Assembly (NCBI GenBank): GCA_905250885.1
Contig: CAJNOQ010001338.1
Coordinates: forward strand, 1-32,893
Reading direction: 5' to 3'
Length of the DNA stretch: 32,893 nt
Source: Didymodactylos carnosus
Taxonomy: Eukaryota; Rotifera; Eurotatoria; Philodinida; Philodinidae
Part shown: positions 1 through 13,300 of the stretch, one piece after another
How the letters are laid out: each line of letters begins with the position of its first letter
Numbering within the stretch: position 1 is the first letter of the stretch
Notes under the pieces: generated by a model
What the model saw: only the letters and a program-made list of their open reading frames with translations
Database searches by the model: none
What the model was told of the DNA's origin: nothing
Translations under genes and position numbers: made by a program

Positions 1-146
1 TTGTTTGTCTTTTGGTTAAATGCTTCTTCAATGATGTCGGATTGAATATCCGAATATCTTCTCCATTCTTCCTTTTCATTGACCGACCAGGGATCGGAAT
101 TCGATTTCCAGTACCATTGAGCTTGTGGGTGGTGAGTTCCTTGCAT
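1..146 (-). CDS. WWE-domain protein, N-terminal part (gene runs off the window)
   Basis: The minus strand opens with ATG at 146-144 and stays open for 48 codons to the window edge. After about ten residues comes QWYWKSNSDPW, then EEWRRYSDIQSDIIEEAF. This is the layout of a WWE domain: spaced tryptophans, an aromatic 'Y' before a short polar stretch, then an acidic I-I-E-E-A-F/Y helix. WWE domains bind poly-ADP-ribose or its iso-ADP-ribose unit and usually accompany ubiquitin-ligase or ADP-ribosyltransferase domains. The tight fit of the domain right after the ATG supports this start. From general knowledge, invertebrates such as bdelloid rotifers carry many WWE plus ART-domain proteins, so a transferase domain may follow, but it lies outside the window and is inference. 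Fairly sure of the WWE call; the full product is unknown. Confidence 0.72.
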   Translation of the reverse strand, partial: MQGTHHPQAQWYWKSNSDPWSVNEKEEWRRYSDIQSDIIEEAFNQKTN

Positions 147-1104
147 CAGCTGATTTATCGTTGATTAGATCAATTCGAAGTGATTCTTATTGGAAATCAC
201 AACAAAAAAATATACATTGAAATATAACATCGAGCCATTACACAACTTCAATCATTGTACGGAATATAGGAAAGAACAGCGAAGTTGATTTTTGCAGGTC
301 GCCTGCAGAGATCAAGTTTGTGTGTTCGATTCTAGCTTCGTGCAGGGATTGGCGTTTTGTTTCGATAGTTTAAGCTTTTAAGAATGATATAATAGGAAGT
401 GATATTCTCGATTTCGTTCTAGTTTAAGGTTAAAGCTTAAACTAAATGTATGGTCTGCGTTCCGCAGGAATGAAACTTGCTTTTGATCTCATATAATTTA
501 AAATTTTATTCAACCAGTTTACAGGTGTTGTGAAAATGTGCTCTTATTAAATATGCAGAAGAATTTTGTCGAACAGTTTGATTATGTGTTGCTAAATCGG
601 CGGCTTTGTATTTACTACCATAAAGTTCATTTGAAAACAACTCCGCTAGCGTATGCAATTCGGGGCTCAATGTCACTGCTTTATAACTGTGTTAAATTCA
701 AAAGCAACGGATACAGTGTGCGATGTACTCAGCTGCTGGTAGAACTGACCATTGGAGAATGCACGATTGCAATTTTTTGAGGATGCGGGATGCACTCTCG
801 TGTGTCACATTTCGACTTCGTCTATGATATCAGCCCATTTCAGAATTTCAGACCACTAGTAGCGCGGTTTTCTTGAATAAATCATTTGGGTCGGTTGATT
901 TTCTTTTTTGATTTATTCAAAACTGTAGAGCAAACTGGATTATTTCGGATGATCGAAAAGTTTTTACAATAGGCAAAATATTCGTATATTTTTCGGTCAG
1001 TCAAAGGAGTCACCAGAGATACAAAAATAGTAATTTAGATTCAGCGGGATTTCGTGCTCTTCTAAATCTATGAATAGAAGTTTTGTAGAACTTTCGATAA
1101 ATGT
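147..1104. other. No gene seen; presumed upstream region of the WWE gene
   Basis: AT-rich DNA without a convincing reading frame. The stretch just before the WWE start (minus-strand reading) presumably holds its 5' UTR and promoter, but I see no clear TATA box or splice pair to anchor it. A short open frame at 538-780 (+) has no recognisable family features and is probably chance. Confidence 0.4.
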
Positions 1105-1210
1105 CGTTAAGAATCGTAAAATGATGTTTCGTCGGAGAAAACCGATTGATCTGTGGGTATTTTTCGATGAAATATGCTTTCTACGAAACATCATTTTACG
1201 GTTCTTAACG
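1105..1210 (+). repeat. Long-stem hairpin (28-bp arms, 50-nt loop)
   Basis: Arms 1105-1132 and 1183-1210 are inverted copies that differ at one position. On the plus-strand RNA that position is a U:G wobble, so all 28 pairs can form. The loop is 50 nt and pairing stops abruptly outside the arms. The size would suit a miRNA-like or endo-siRNA precursor. A tiny fold-back transposon would look the same. No expression evidence is available from sequence. Confidence 0.75.
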
Positions 1211-3629
1211 TAACTGTTCGGTATAGGAAATATGACCCAATCTTTGAGAGAGACTGGAAAATAATACTCTTGGTGTTTTTAATCTGCAGGAAACTTTTTA
1301 GATTTACATGAAATTACCAACACATCGAATCAGAGAAAAATTCACAACGTATTCTAGATAGCTCCCTAGTGAACGCTGACTGAAGGGAGGCGCGAGCGTT
1401 GTCTTCGATTCAAAGGTCATTCGAAGATATAAGTTTCTCAAGTCAAGGTACAAAGCGAGTAGACGAGCGTTACCTTGTTTGTCGTTGTTCATGCATATAT
1501 AAAGATAAACACTTGCACTACAGAACATTAAAAATTTTTAAAGTGAAACTGTTCACATAGTAATGCAGAGCTTGCACTGTAGTGATCTAGTACAAAAAAT
1601 GAAAATATGAAGTAGAAAATAAAGTTTAAGATTTTCTTTCAAATTGCCAAATCTGTTAATGAAGATTCTGGTTATTGCATATTAAATTAATCATTTCAGA
1701 ATTTTTGAAATATCTCGATAAGATCTGCTCAAGATTTATCAAGACAGATTCTGGTATACAAAACTTGTGGAAAATCTGCAGCACTGCTTTTCATTCAGAA
1801 TTTCGAAAGATTTCGATAAATCTGCACAAGTTCTTGAAAGATCTGAGAGGGAACTTGAGAAACCGTTAAAGATTTATCAAGACCTGCATTCAAGAATCTT
1901 TTCTTGGGATAAATACTCCTGTAGAATGTACAGGGCATTTCCCAAAAAGACTAACTAAACGGAAAATATTTTGATTTTTTAATTCGAAAATCTACTTATC
2001 CTAGATGTAATCTATTATTCAAAACCAAAAAAAAATTTTCGTAAGACTCGGTTTCCTTGACCCAATTTTTAGGGGAACACGTCGGTCTATCTACTCTTGA
2101 AAAAGCACCAACAGTCTTGTATCTGAACTTTACGGGTTATGGTCTGATTTTTCAAAATCTAGAAAACCTTCCTCACCTCTTGTTGTCCAGTTATTCAAAA
2201 CTGGCCATATTCCACAGTACTTTAAAATGTATAGTGTTTATAAAGTGATAGCGCAGAAAATGATATTATGAGTGTTAACGAACCATATGAGTCAGACGCA
2301 TGAATGAAAAAGGTTTATGTTACTCGTATTGTTTTCTTTCTCAAAAAGTTGTTTTTGAGAAGTTTTAGAGGCAGTCTGTAAAACAAAACTCTAACCAATG
2401 ATAATATTTTGGAAAAAACTCGTACCCATGCCAACGCCCATCACTAAAAGTTTTTTGTCCATGCTACCCATGGGCATGACCGCAGATGTCTAATAAACAG
2501 TATGCCTAAATAAAGACTCCTTTTCTTACCGTTGAATATAACTCTCATTATCAAGAGCAATTCATAATTAATAATTAAAGATAATTGTCCTGCGTCAATA
2601 CTACACGATGGTAAACCTGTGATTACTAATACGCGTGTTGTACCCAATCGAAATTCCTTCATATTGAGATCACGCTGTCACAATCCATTTCACCATGCTG
2701 AAAGAAACATATGCTACTCAAGTAGGTCGAAAAAACGCACAGATGCTCGGACTGGTTCCTGTATTGAACACTAAAGCCCTAAACGGGAGTCCTGATAGCG
2801 CACGCTCGGAATCCATTTACTCGTTCTCATACTCTTCTTAGCGAGCACTCTAGATGACCGTACAAGACTAATCCACCAATCTTCACTAGTTGCAGACTCG
2901 TCCTTTTACCATTCTGCGACCATTCATAACATATTCATAACTTTCAGCAAATGTTTGCCATATCAAAGTGTGGTTATGAATTTTTTTTCTCATTATCTCT
3001 TACTGTTCCGGGATTTTTCAGAGTCCAAGGTCAAAAGCCCACCCTTCACCGTAGGGCACTTTTTTTAAATACACTTCAAGCTAGAGATCTCGGGATGATT
3101 TTATTTTAAACTACTATCTATGTAAAAATATAGTGTACTTCGATAAATCGCTAATAACTTTTCAACAATATGTGATAGCGGCATTCGGTTTTCAGATTCA
3201 GCAGCTAGATAGAATTTGCTACAAAACCATGTAGTCAGCAGATTTTTCGAAAAGATTTTCCTTAGAAAATCTGGCTTTGCAAAAGTCAGAAAAACGCTGG
3301 TTTTCTGGAAAATCTCGATTTTTTTCTTTACTACTAGACTAGTACTGTCAGACACGCTGATTTCGAATCTGAAAGAATTGTTTGTCTGTCATTTTTCGCT
3401 TCGAAGATTCAGGCCTTTTCCGAGGAGACACCTATGAGGAGATTTTCACGCTAGAGCAATAAAGAAAATATGGAATGTAGGGTTGTTTTACATGCTGATC
3501 ACCGTGGCAATGTTTATTTTGCTTCAAAGAATTATCTTTGAGAAATTTTGCCGAATTTTCTGGCGTTTTAGATCAACCGCGTCTCTCCTTTTTCCTTAGC
3601 ATAAAAGTGAGTAAAAATATGGAATTGCG
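1211..3629. other. Gene-poor AT-rich stretch
   Basis: No convincing gene. A degenerate duplication links about 1697-1745 with about 1796-1845 (shared core GATTTCGATAAATCTGC-like). A 48-codon ORF with a locally less AT-rich sequence lies at 2695-2841 (+); it has an acceptable start context (CACCATG) but no family resemblance and is not called as a gene. Other short open frames are lysine/phenylalanine-rich and look like noise. Confidence 0.4.
2695..2841 (+). CDS. Doubtful small ORF, 48 aa
   Basis: ATG in the context TTCACCATG, 48 codons, TAG stop. The encoded peptide is Ser/Ala/Leu mixed, without signal peptide, membrane segment or known motif. It is listed because its base composition is less AT-biased than the flanks. 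It could equally be a piece of an old repeat or chance. Confidence 0.12.
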   Translation: MLKETYATQVGRKNAQMLGLVPVLNTKALNGSPDSARSESIYSFSYSS

Positions 3630-3919
3630 CACAGCTGATGGACGATGTCTTTTTTGGCTGTTCTCTTCTGCCAATAAACAGCTTGTTCGGTATTGACCGA
3701 ATGTTAATGCCTAGTTTTCTGTACATTCTCTTTCGCGCTGTTTGTTACTATTTGTCTTTTTGCGTTATAGTCTGTTTCTATTTCTTTTTGTTGCTATTTC
3801 TTCGTAGTCTATCTGTAGTTGAGCGGACGAATATTTATATTTCATTCTTTTGTAACATCTAACAAGCTGTTTATTGACAGAAGAGAACAGACAATAGAAG
3901 ACATCGTTCATCAGCTGTG
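3630..3919. mobile_element. Palindromic MITE-like element with about 58-bp inverted ends
   Basis: The left arm 3630-3687 (starting CACAGCTGATGGACGATG) and right arm 3861-3919 are inverted copies, about 90% identical by eye. They flank a T-rich core of about 170 bp that has no coding content. The short length, inverted ends and AT-rich core are those of a non-autonomous DNA element. I could not settle a target-site duplication, so the superfamily is unknown. The 74-codon open frame inside is incidental. Confidence 0.7.
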
Positions 3920-5376
3920 TGTGACATATTTTTCACGTTTTTAAGTTGAAGAGCTGGAGCCAATATAGAATTTTTGTACAACAACAGCAGTGAAATCACG
4001 CATCTTTTAATCGTTAATACGCCCTTTTCGAGTTTTTGATGCGATTTTATTTGGCTAAGCAATGTAAACGTGGAAAATATGTCATTTTGTAGAGAAATGA
4101 ACGTTCTGTCTAAGAGTATGTTTAAAAAAGATTCTTGATGTACTTTGCAGCTGGGAGGTTTTCTGGAAAATCCGGGATTTCAAACACCTATATCTCAGAA
4201 ACCGAAGATAAGGTATTGGGCTCTCAGTTGATTCATATGTTTCAAAACGTGTAGAGTCCGAAAATGTGCATTGGAATCAACAAAAATGAGGAAAACGTAG
4301 TTTAAAATAGCTTAAATCAAATAAGGGCAGTAATGCTTGTGAAGGGAGTTATCAGCAGGTATACAGGAGCGATGCATACAATTAAAAACAGCATTTCTAG
4401 ATAGAACTAACGACGAGGAATCTGATACACATATTACTTTTGAGTTTAGAGTTTGATTTGATGGTGAAAAACGCATTTTAATACGACGGATTCTTATGAT
4501 TTTCACCATCTTAAAACAAGTGTAGTGAACAATAAAGCATTTTGAAATGTTTTTAAATGAGCCGTTTTATTCCTTGTTGTCTCTAGTCTACATCATAAAG
4601 CGTTCATGTTTATTGCTTTTGTCATTTCTGAGATAATTAGGTATGAATTGCGTCTTGGAACCTATAAAATTTCCACATGTCCCAGCTCCCCAGAACCCCA
4701 TGTCGATGTTTTAAAGTTTTTTAAATGACGCATTCTTACTCAGAATTAAATGCTCTTTCAAATGAGATATGTCGCGATTTGTGCGACAAACCTTCATGTA
4801 AATATGAGACAGTACCGAAAGAATTATCCCTATACAAAAATGTATTGAACATATTTTTATGTAGCCCAAAAAAAAGAATTTAAATGAGATACTATGATTC
4901 TTTAATCTTGGATTACTTTCTAACTTAAATATTATTATTAATTTAAAATTATTTCGAACACGTTGTCACAGATATTGAACAAGCAATTAGAATGGTGTGC
5001 TCCGAATGTGATCCGTTGTGAAAGATGCTCGTTACTTCATACTGATCTTTTATTCATTGTTTACAAAAACAGATTGTTTTGTTTCGTTTCACAAAGCTGG
5101 AGTGAAAAAAGAGAAACGCACATCACATTGATTCAGTTGTTTTTCACACTCTTAAATAAAATAGTGAGGTATTATCGTGTAGCACACCGTGTACATCAGA
5201 CAAAAAAAAGAACATACACAAAAAGAAAAATAAGCGATCAAAGGAAACAATGATTGACTCAGTTAACGCACAAAGACTGTCACATGCATTATATCTCACT
5301 TTAGAATAAAGGGAATACAAAAGAAATATTTGATTAAGCACATAAACAAGTAGTTAGAAAAACAGAACGTTTTCTT
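3920..5376. other. No gene seen; downstream flank of the PRPS gene
   Basis: AT-rich sequence with no supported gene. An 11-bp perfect inverted repeat (4460-4470 / 4500-4510, GATGGTGAAAA) is the only local structure I noted. The open frames at 4963-5253 (+) and 5144-5341 (-) overlap each other and match nothing. The PRPS 3' UTR must lie in the last few hundred bases (minus strand). A minus-strand AATAAA occurs near 5053-5048 but is far from the stop. Confidence 0.4.
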
Positions 5377-6951
<1,575 letters not shown>

Positions 6952-7215
6952 CTTTGGTTTTAAACAGATGGATGATGTCGAAGTAGTTATGAAAGAATCT
7001 CGATTATTTAATGTAGCTGTTGTTGTTGTTATATTAAAAGTGAAATGAGCGGTCGTCGATGAAGTTGTTAATACTGTCAAATGCGGAGAACAAGATGAAA
7101 TAGTTCTTGTCGCAGCAGAAGCGACAGGAGTATTTAATAATTGTTCGTCGAGTTTTTGTTGTTCGAGTTTGTGATTAATAATGGCAACAGGCGAACTTTC
7201 ATCATCTACAAAGAG
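6952..7215 (-). other. Open frame upstream of the PRPS start; 5' UTR or N-terminal extension
   Basis: The PRPS frame stays open upstream of MPNIKVF for about 290 nt without an in-frame ATG, and is Thr/Ser/Asn-rich. A good acceptor (TTTGTAG) sits at about 7213-7211, so this is probably the 5' part of an exon after a UTR intron. Reading from the first ATG after that acceptor in another frame gives a 22-codon uORF. The upstream donor candidate I tried (near 7330) would bring an in-frame stop. I therefore prefer the MPN start, which has A at -3. Confidence 0.5.
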
Positions 7216-8302
7216 TGAAATAAAAAGAAGAAACCTGGACAATAGTCAGTTTCAAATTTTGTCTCAGGTGCTGTATGCATGACACAAGAGTGGTCAATTA
7301 ATATATGAGAGTTTACGTAAGAATTATACCTCAATATTCACTGATCATTCATTTTTTTACATTAAATCATAGTGATGACCCATATCGTTGATTTTTTAAT
7401 ACTGACAGCGCAATGTGGATCCACAATTGCGATCCTGCGATCATAATTTCGCATAATTGTGCACAATTTGTCCGCATTGTGCGACGCAAGTTTACCGCGA
7501 CCGAAAACATGAACAATGATTACTCTGATAAAACACAGAAAACATCATATATTTTAACAAAAACATGAAGGAAAGAATTAATAACAAGAATTAATAATAA
7601 GTTTATTTTGTACATATCATAGCTGAATACAGAGATAGTGATCATTTCATATGAGAACATTGCATCGATAAATTTATGGCAAAAACATATCTGAATATTT
7701 CGGATAATTAAAAAAATGGATTCAGATAACTGAATACATCCAGTCTTCATGCTTTTCCTACAAGTGAATGAAATCATACTATTACGAGTTGGTCGATGGA
7801 GATGCTACCATTGATAGAGCTATTTATCGGACAAGGTAGCAAAAAAAATTCCACTCTCACGCTTAGAACGACATCCAAAACGAAAAACTGAATATTCAAA
7901 ACTGTAGAAGATGGGGTCCTCTCATAAAATGAGGAAATATTACTGAAATGTGTTCTTAAGAATGATGAAGTTGTAACTAGTTGAAGCATTTCTTAATCAA
8001 ATTATCTCGTTTCATGCACAAACATTATCATCACTTACACAAATGTTCATTATTTTGTTGCTCGTTCATCTCTGTTATTATTTTCACAATAATAGTTCAA
8101 TTATATGATATAATAAAACTGGTGAACAACTTCTTTTTACTAAAACTAAATATGCTGCATATATAAAATGGAAAAGAACGGAAAATGTTCATTTTTACCG
8201 TCAACTATGGAAGAAAAATAAAGAAAAAAAGAGAAATTGAATGAACGAAAATGTAGACGTTAAAAATTTAATCTAAACAATAAAAAATGATGTCAGATAT
8301 TT
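7216..8302. other. Intergenic, no gene seen
   Basis: Likely promoter and 5' UTR intron of PRPS at the left. A loosely palindromic patch at about 7408-7500 repeats GCGCAATGTGG / CCGCATTGTGCG-like words, resembling the core of an old fold-back element. Open frames at 7520-7989 match nothing. Confidence 0.35.
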
Positions 8303-8375
8303 GACGGCATGGCTTAATGGTTATGCTACCGTTACGTACTGCAAACTTACTATATTCGAATCTGGACGCTAGCAG
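8303..8375 (+). repeat. tRNA-like sequence, possible SINE head
   Basis: TGGCTTAATGGTTATGC fits a pol III A box, and about 40 nt later ATTCGAATC resembles a B box. The acceptor and T stems do not pair well, so this is not a functional tRNA. It is followed by about 380 bp of less AT-rich sequence with no coding content, which would fit the body of a tRNA-derived SINE. Weak call. Confidence 0.3.
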
Positions 8376-9960
8376 GTCGTGGACTAGCTAATTATATCTT
8401 CTTTTCTTGGATCAATCATCTGACGGATACTTACTACGCGGTGACGTATAGCTACTCTGCCTAGCTTGCATAGCTTTACGGAAAGCTACTACGTGGTTAG
8501 CGAATGTGTATGGGGAGCTCAAGTAATTGTGTGAAAGAATTCTGCGTCAGGCTAGCCTTCTGTCCAAAAAAGAGCTGTGGTTGATGATTAGTAACGAAAT
8601 AGGTGACAATGTCAAAACCTTGTCAGCTGCAGGAAAGATATCGAACTATTGAAGTTTCCATTTCGTGACACTTCACGTTACCCTACACCGGTAACGTTAA
8701 CCGCAAGATGGGATATTCTTCCTTCTTCTTCCAGATGTTGGCATAATAATGTCAATATATCAAAATGAAAACAAGTGTTAAGAGAATTAACTCTAAATAC
8801 TACTTTATTTTATTAATAAACTATCGCTATAACATCTTTTAGACAATTAAAACTAGTTCCGTATGTATTATATTCATATCGACACGATTTAACATGAATA
8901 TAAATCATATTATTATCTACACACACAAAAACAAATGGAATTCGTGATAATCAAGTTACCCACATAAAAATAACTAACTACTGAAGAATGATGTTTAGAA
9001 AAAACATTTCTCAAACAGTATACGTAAGAAATAGTCATTTTTAAAGTTACTTTAAAAATAAAATTTATGAATGAAAAGATATTTGACAGTCCAAAACGAT
9101 TTTAAATCAATTATTAACCGCTATTCTCTGAAACGTGTAGAATAACTTTTCTTCTCTTTTAGTGTTATCATTTTTCTAAATCACCACCTGCTATATGACC
9201 GAACATTTCAACAAGTAGAAAATGAGCATGCATTTATTATCAAACGTCATTATTCATATCTGATTTGATTATTTCAATGACTAATTTAACACTTCAAATA
9301 TCAATAAATGCTAATATTCAATTATTTAGTTTAAGTCTATTTTACAATAAATATCAAGTAGTCTCGAAGAAAGAAGGACAGCTATCGATTAATTTATCCA
9401 CTGACCTATATGCGTGTCATATTTTAAAAAACCCACCGATTATTATTTTACTTGAAACGAGATACTACATAAGCTTTAATGTCAATTTGTATTAAAATCA
9501 TACTTTCACGCATCTGCAAATATTCTCACATATTCAATCATATTTTCACTTAATCATTTACATTACTACTGTTTTTTATTTTTAGAAAAAAAATATATCC
9601 ATGACTAACTATATGGATAAATTAGATTTTACTGAACTATTCATGGAAAGAAAAAAACAAATATATATATCAACAAAGCATTTATTCAGTAAAAAAACAT
9701 TATTTTATTTTTATATTTCCGGACAAACGAATGATCAATGAGAGAAAGAGAAAAAATATAGTATACAACTATATACACCACCTTTTGTTCGTGTTTTAGC
9801 AACAACCAAAGTGAAAGATTTTTATAAGCTTTTTATGATAAAATTATATGACTATTGTAAACATTAATGTCGTCAGATCAGCTCTACTCTATAACTGAGT
9901 GTACATTTTTTTACAAAATGTTCAGCTGATCGAAACGCAGTAGCGTTTGTCTGTGAATAA
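8376..9960. other. AT-rich, no gene seen
   Basis: Possible SINE body at the left end (to about 8750), then strongly AT-rich sequence. The frame at 9265-9495 (+) has no recognisable features. Nothing else supported. Confidence 0.35.
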
Positions 9961-9965
9961 TATTA

Positions 9966-10340
9966 AAACAAATGAAAATTTTCAAGTATCTAGATTTTAT
10001 ATTAGATCAATGCTTATCGTTTTCTTCGCATATAGAAGACGTATGTTTACGTGCTCGAAAGAGATTCAGTGCGTTAAGATGTGCGTGTGTAGCAGACGTT
10101 GAGGGCTCTATCTTCATACATGTGCTTTTTATAACACATTTATTCGTTTTCTTTATCAGCTCTCTCGTGTATTTCTGAGTCCAATTGGACGAAACTTCGT
10201 GTTTAAAACGCTGCGGTCAAAATTTCTTACCATTTATCCATATAATATTCTACTATCGAGCTACACATTCTCTCTTCATGTGACATGTTAAAAACATATT
10301 TTAAAACTCGCTTCATCTTTTATCAATTATGCTGTTATAT
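9966..10340 (+). pseudogene. LINE (non-LTR) reverse-transcriptase remnant
   Basis: The frame from 9972 reads KYLDFILDQCLSFSSHIE, then a run of basic residues and FSALR. This is the segment after the RT catalytic motifs of Jockey/CR1/L2-type LINEs (yLGv.lD..L.f..HI). After a TGA near 10176 the same frame resumes with a stretch like the later 'LKRC' part of the family and then meets more stops. No catalytic motif remains, and stops lie directly upstream. A short, decayed, 5'-truncated copy. The clade cannot be fixed from this fragment. Confidence 0.6.
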
Positions 10341-13300
10341 ATAATAAACTTGTTGTTTTTTATTGTTAACTTCTACCGCAAGCACGAACGAACGAAAATG
10401 CACAATGTATCGTTTGCTTTCTCATATAAATTCGATAAAAACAATTGTATGCAGACTGTTAGAGAGATGTAAATAGAGAGATTTATGTTTTTTATGTACA
10501 AAAGCAGAGAAAAATGAATTTTATTCCTCTCCGTTTAATGCCAAAACAAATTTTTAGATTTTTTTTTTCGGTAAGCAATTATAGATTTTTACACTATAGT
10601 GCAAACGGGCATCCAAGCATTTTCTTTTGAAATAAATTATCATCACTATATACAACAGTTCATTTATTCATTCACAAAGCTCATCTTTTTTCAAAAAAAA
10701 TAAAAATAAAGAAAAAGACGTATTTTATTGTATTATAAGTGGTATGGGACCGAGTAAGAAAAAGGAGCTATTCAATTTAGAATGTTATTGTTATAAAAAA
10801 TGAGTGACATTATAAAATGAGGATGTTATATGAGCGGTTTCCGCTGCTCTACCATTTCTATGAAGAAGATGTAAAAAAATAAACTTAAGTGTGAACTTAT
10901 TTTGACTATTTCAATAAATTCTGACAGTCCAAGCAATGATAAAAAAACTAATTTTCCCGATCGTCATATGCATTTTTCTTAACAAATGAGTTTTTGCTGC
11001 GACAACCACAAAAATCCCCGAGCCCATTGTGATAAAGACGACATAAAATGAGCTTTATAACTTTGTTCTAATACGTCAACCGATAAATTTCGATAACGAT
11101 GTGCCATACAATACACTTTAATGCTAGTTAAAGTTTCTGAGATAATGTATCATTCAGTATTCTTCAGGTCTAAAATGCCAATTACTATATAAGAAACTTA
11201 TAAAAAATAGTGAAACTCCTCTACAGTAGCCAAGAGATGGTATTGGGAATAGTGTACACTAACATAGAGGAATACCGAAAATTGTTGCTGTATTTAAGAT
11301 GAATACACTACACTTTCAAAAAGGATACATCACTCTGTAAAGATGAATACCCCTCCCGAATAAGATCATTACACTGCTCTGTTGAGAGGAATACGTCGCC
11401 AGGTTAAGATGAATACACCCCGGGAGGGGGCGGTCAAAAAGTAGATCAGAATCAAGGCTTTTCGAGTATAAAACTCAACTCCTTCTCCTTTGGAGATACT
11501 GAAGGAGTTTCACAAAGCACACATGGCTATAATTGTCTCGTCGAGTTCTATCGAATAGTATATGACAAAGCCAAATTTAGTGTATTTTTTATGGAGATAT
11601 AACGGGTTTAATCTCATGGGACAATTTGACTCTGAAACTGTGGACTATCTTTTGGCTATTTTCGATACAGGTTATATTTAGTTTTAGCTGAGATTTGCGA
11701 GATTCAATGTTACAAGACAGAAAATGACTAAAGTGTCTGTAATAACATTATTTTGATTTATTTGCATAGAAAATCGAATCAAAGAGTTAATTCATTTATA
11801 GATCTCGAGATAACTTCATCTTCTGCTGCAAATGCTTCATACGAAACGAATTTAAAATTCATTCCTTCTTAAACTAGGATCATGTTTTAACGGCAGAAGG
11901 CACTAAAATCCTACGCATACAACAATGTAATTGTTCTATCCCTGCGACAGGATCAGTTAAAGATCTGTCCTTTATATCAATAGTGAGCAAAGGACAAATA
12001 AAATAAGAAAAAATTAAAAATCCATTTGGTAGAAAAAAAGCTTTTGAATTTCTACTTCTCGGATATCAACGATACAACAGCAGCACAAAGCACTCATATG
12101 AGCTTGTATTTTAATTTTCTAGAGCACCCTACATACTCAGGATGTTATTGAATTTGGTTTTTTTCTTTTTCTAAAAGAATTATATACCACTAAATCGATA
12201 CGTAATGCCAAACTTGTAAATAACTAACGTTCAGAATAAAATATTCTTTAGCAGGAATTTACATTTTTTTCTCTGGAAAGAGAAAAAATGTTATCATTGA
12301 ATGAATTTCAGAATATAAATGACGAAAATCAAATTTTATTATAACACCAACAATTTATGTACAAAATAAAAACTAAAATAAGTTTCTTTTTAGAGAAACA
12401 TTCATCGTATGAAGTTAATCTTTATCACGTACAACTTTAATAAAACATTCTATCAGTAAATTAGTTTAAAAATATTTTAAATATGTAAAAGTTATGCAAC
12501 AATAAAAGGCGTAACCAATTTCAATACAAATAATTTATGCTCATAAGAGCCAATAACACAGAAAATACAGATATGATTTTTATATGTTGTTATCTTCCTC
12601 TTTTCTATGGCGCAACAATAGATCGTCTCAATACAGTTTTGTCTTATAAAAAAACAAGAAACTTTTAAACAAAAATAAAAACAAAACAGATATTAGGCAG
12701 TCGTTTTAGACAACTGTTTTGATGAACTGGATTTTTACGAAAAAAAAACTGACAGTAAGAGCAACTGACGCTAAATTTACACAATACGAAAATGATGTTT
12801 TGACACACTAAACAGTAAATCTGTAATAGATTAAGAATTTATCACTAAATAAATATCTTTATTATGTGTGCCCAGCAACGATTTTGAATTAAACTAAATA
12901 AAAGCAAAAAGTAGAAACCTTCGCTGTTGTACTGAAATTTCGCCCAGAATCCAGAATACTGTGAATAATCGTAGCTGAGCTTTCTAGACAACAAAAAACT
13001 CTTTATCTCATCCTATTTAATGTTAGAAAATATTTGTAAAATTTATAAGAAAACATACAAATAATACAAAACAAAAAAACAAACAAACTGTTTTAAAAAA
13101 AACGTGGAGAAAACAATGTAATTAGTTAAAAAATGGACCAATAAAAAACTTGAGTAAGCGTTTATAATAGCGAAAAAGTAGTACATATACTCTATTCGAC
13201 ACATAGAGAAACGTTGTTTCTTTTATAGTGGCGAGGTTACACCAATTAGTATCGAGCAGGTGAAAGGAGTTAGTCATTCATTATCCCACACACACGCGAC

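Noticed and set aside
318-345. B-box-like GTGTTCGATTC
   Set aside because: No A box or cloverleaf upstream at tRNA spacing.
538-780. 80-codon open frame near the left end
   Set aside because: Starts on a non-ATG codon, no family resemblance and no splice context.
3638-3862. 74-codon plus-strand frame
   Set aside because: Lies inside the palindromic element and is mostly Phe/Leu/Tyr from its T-rich core.
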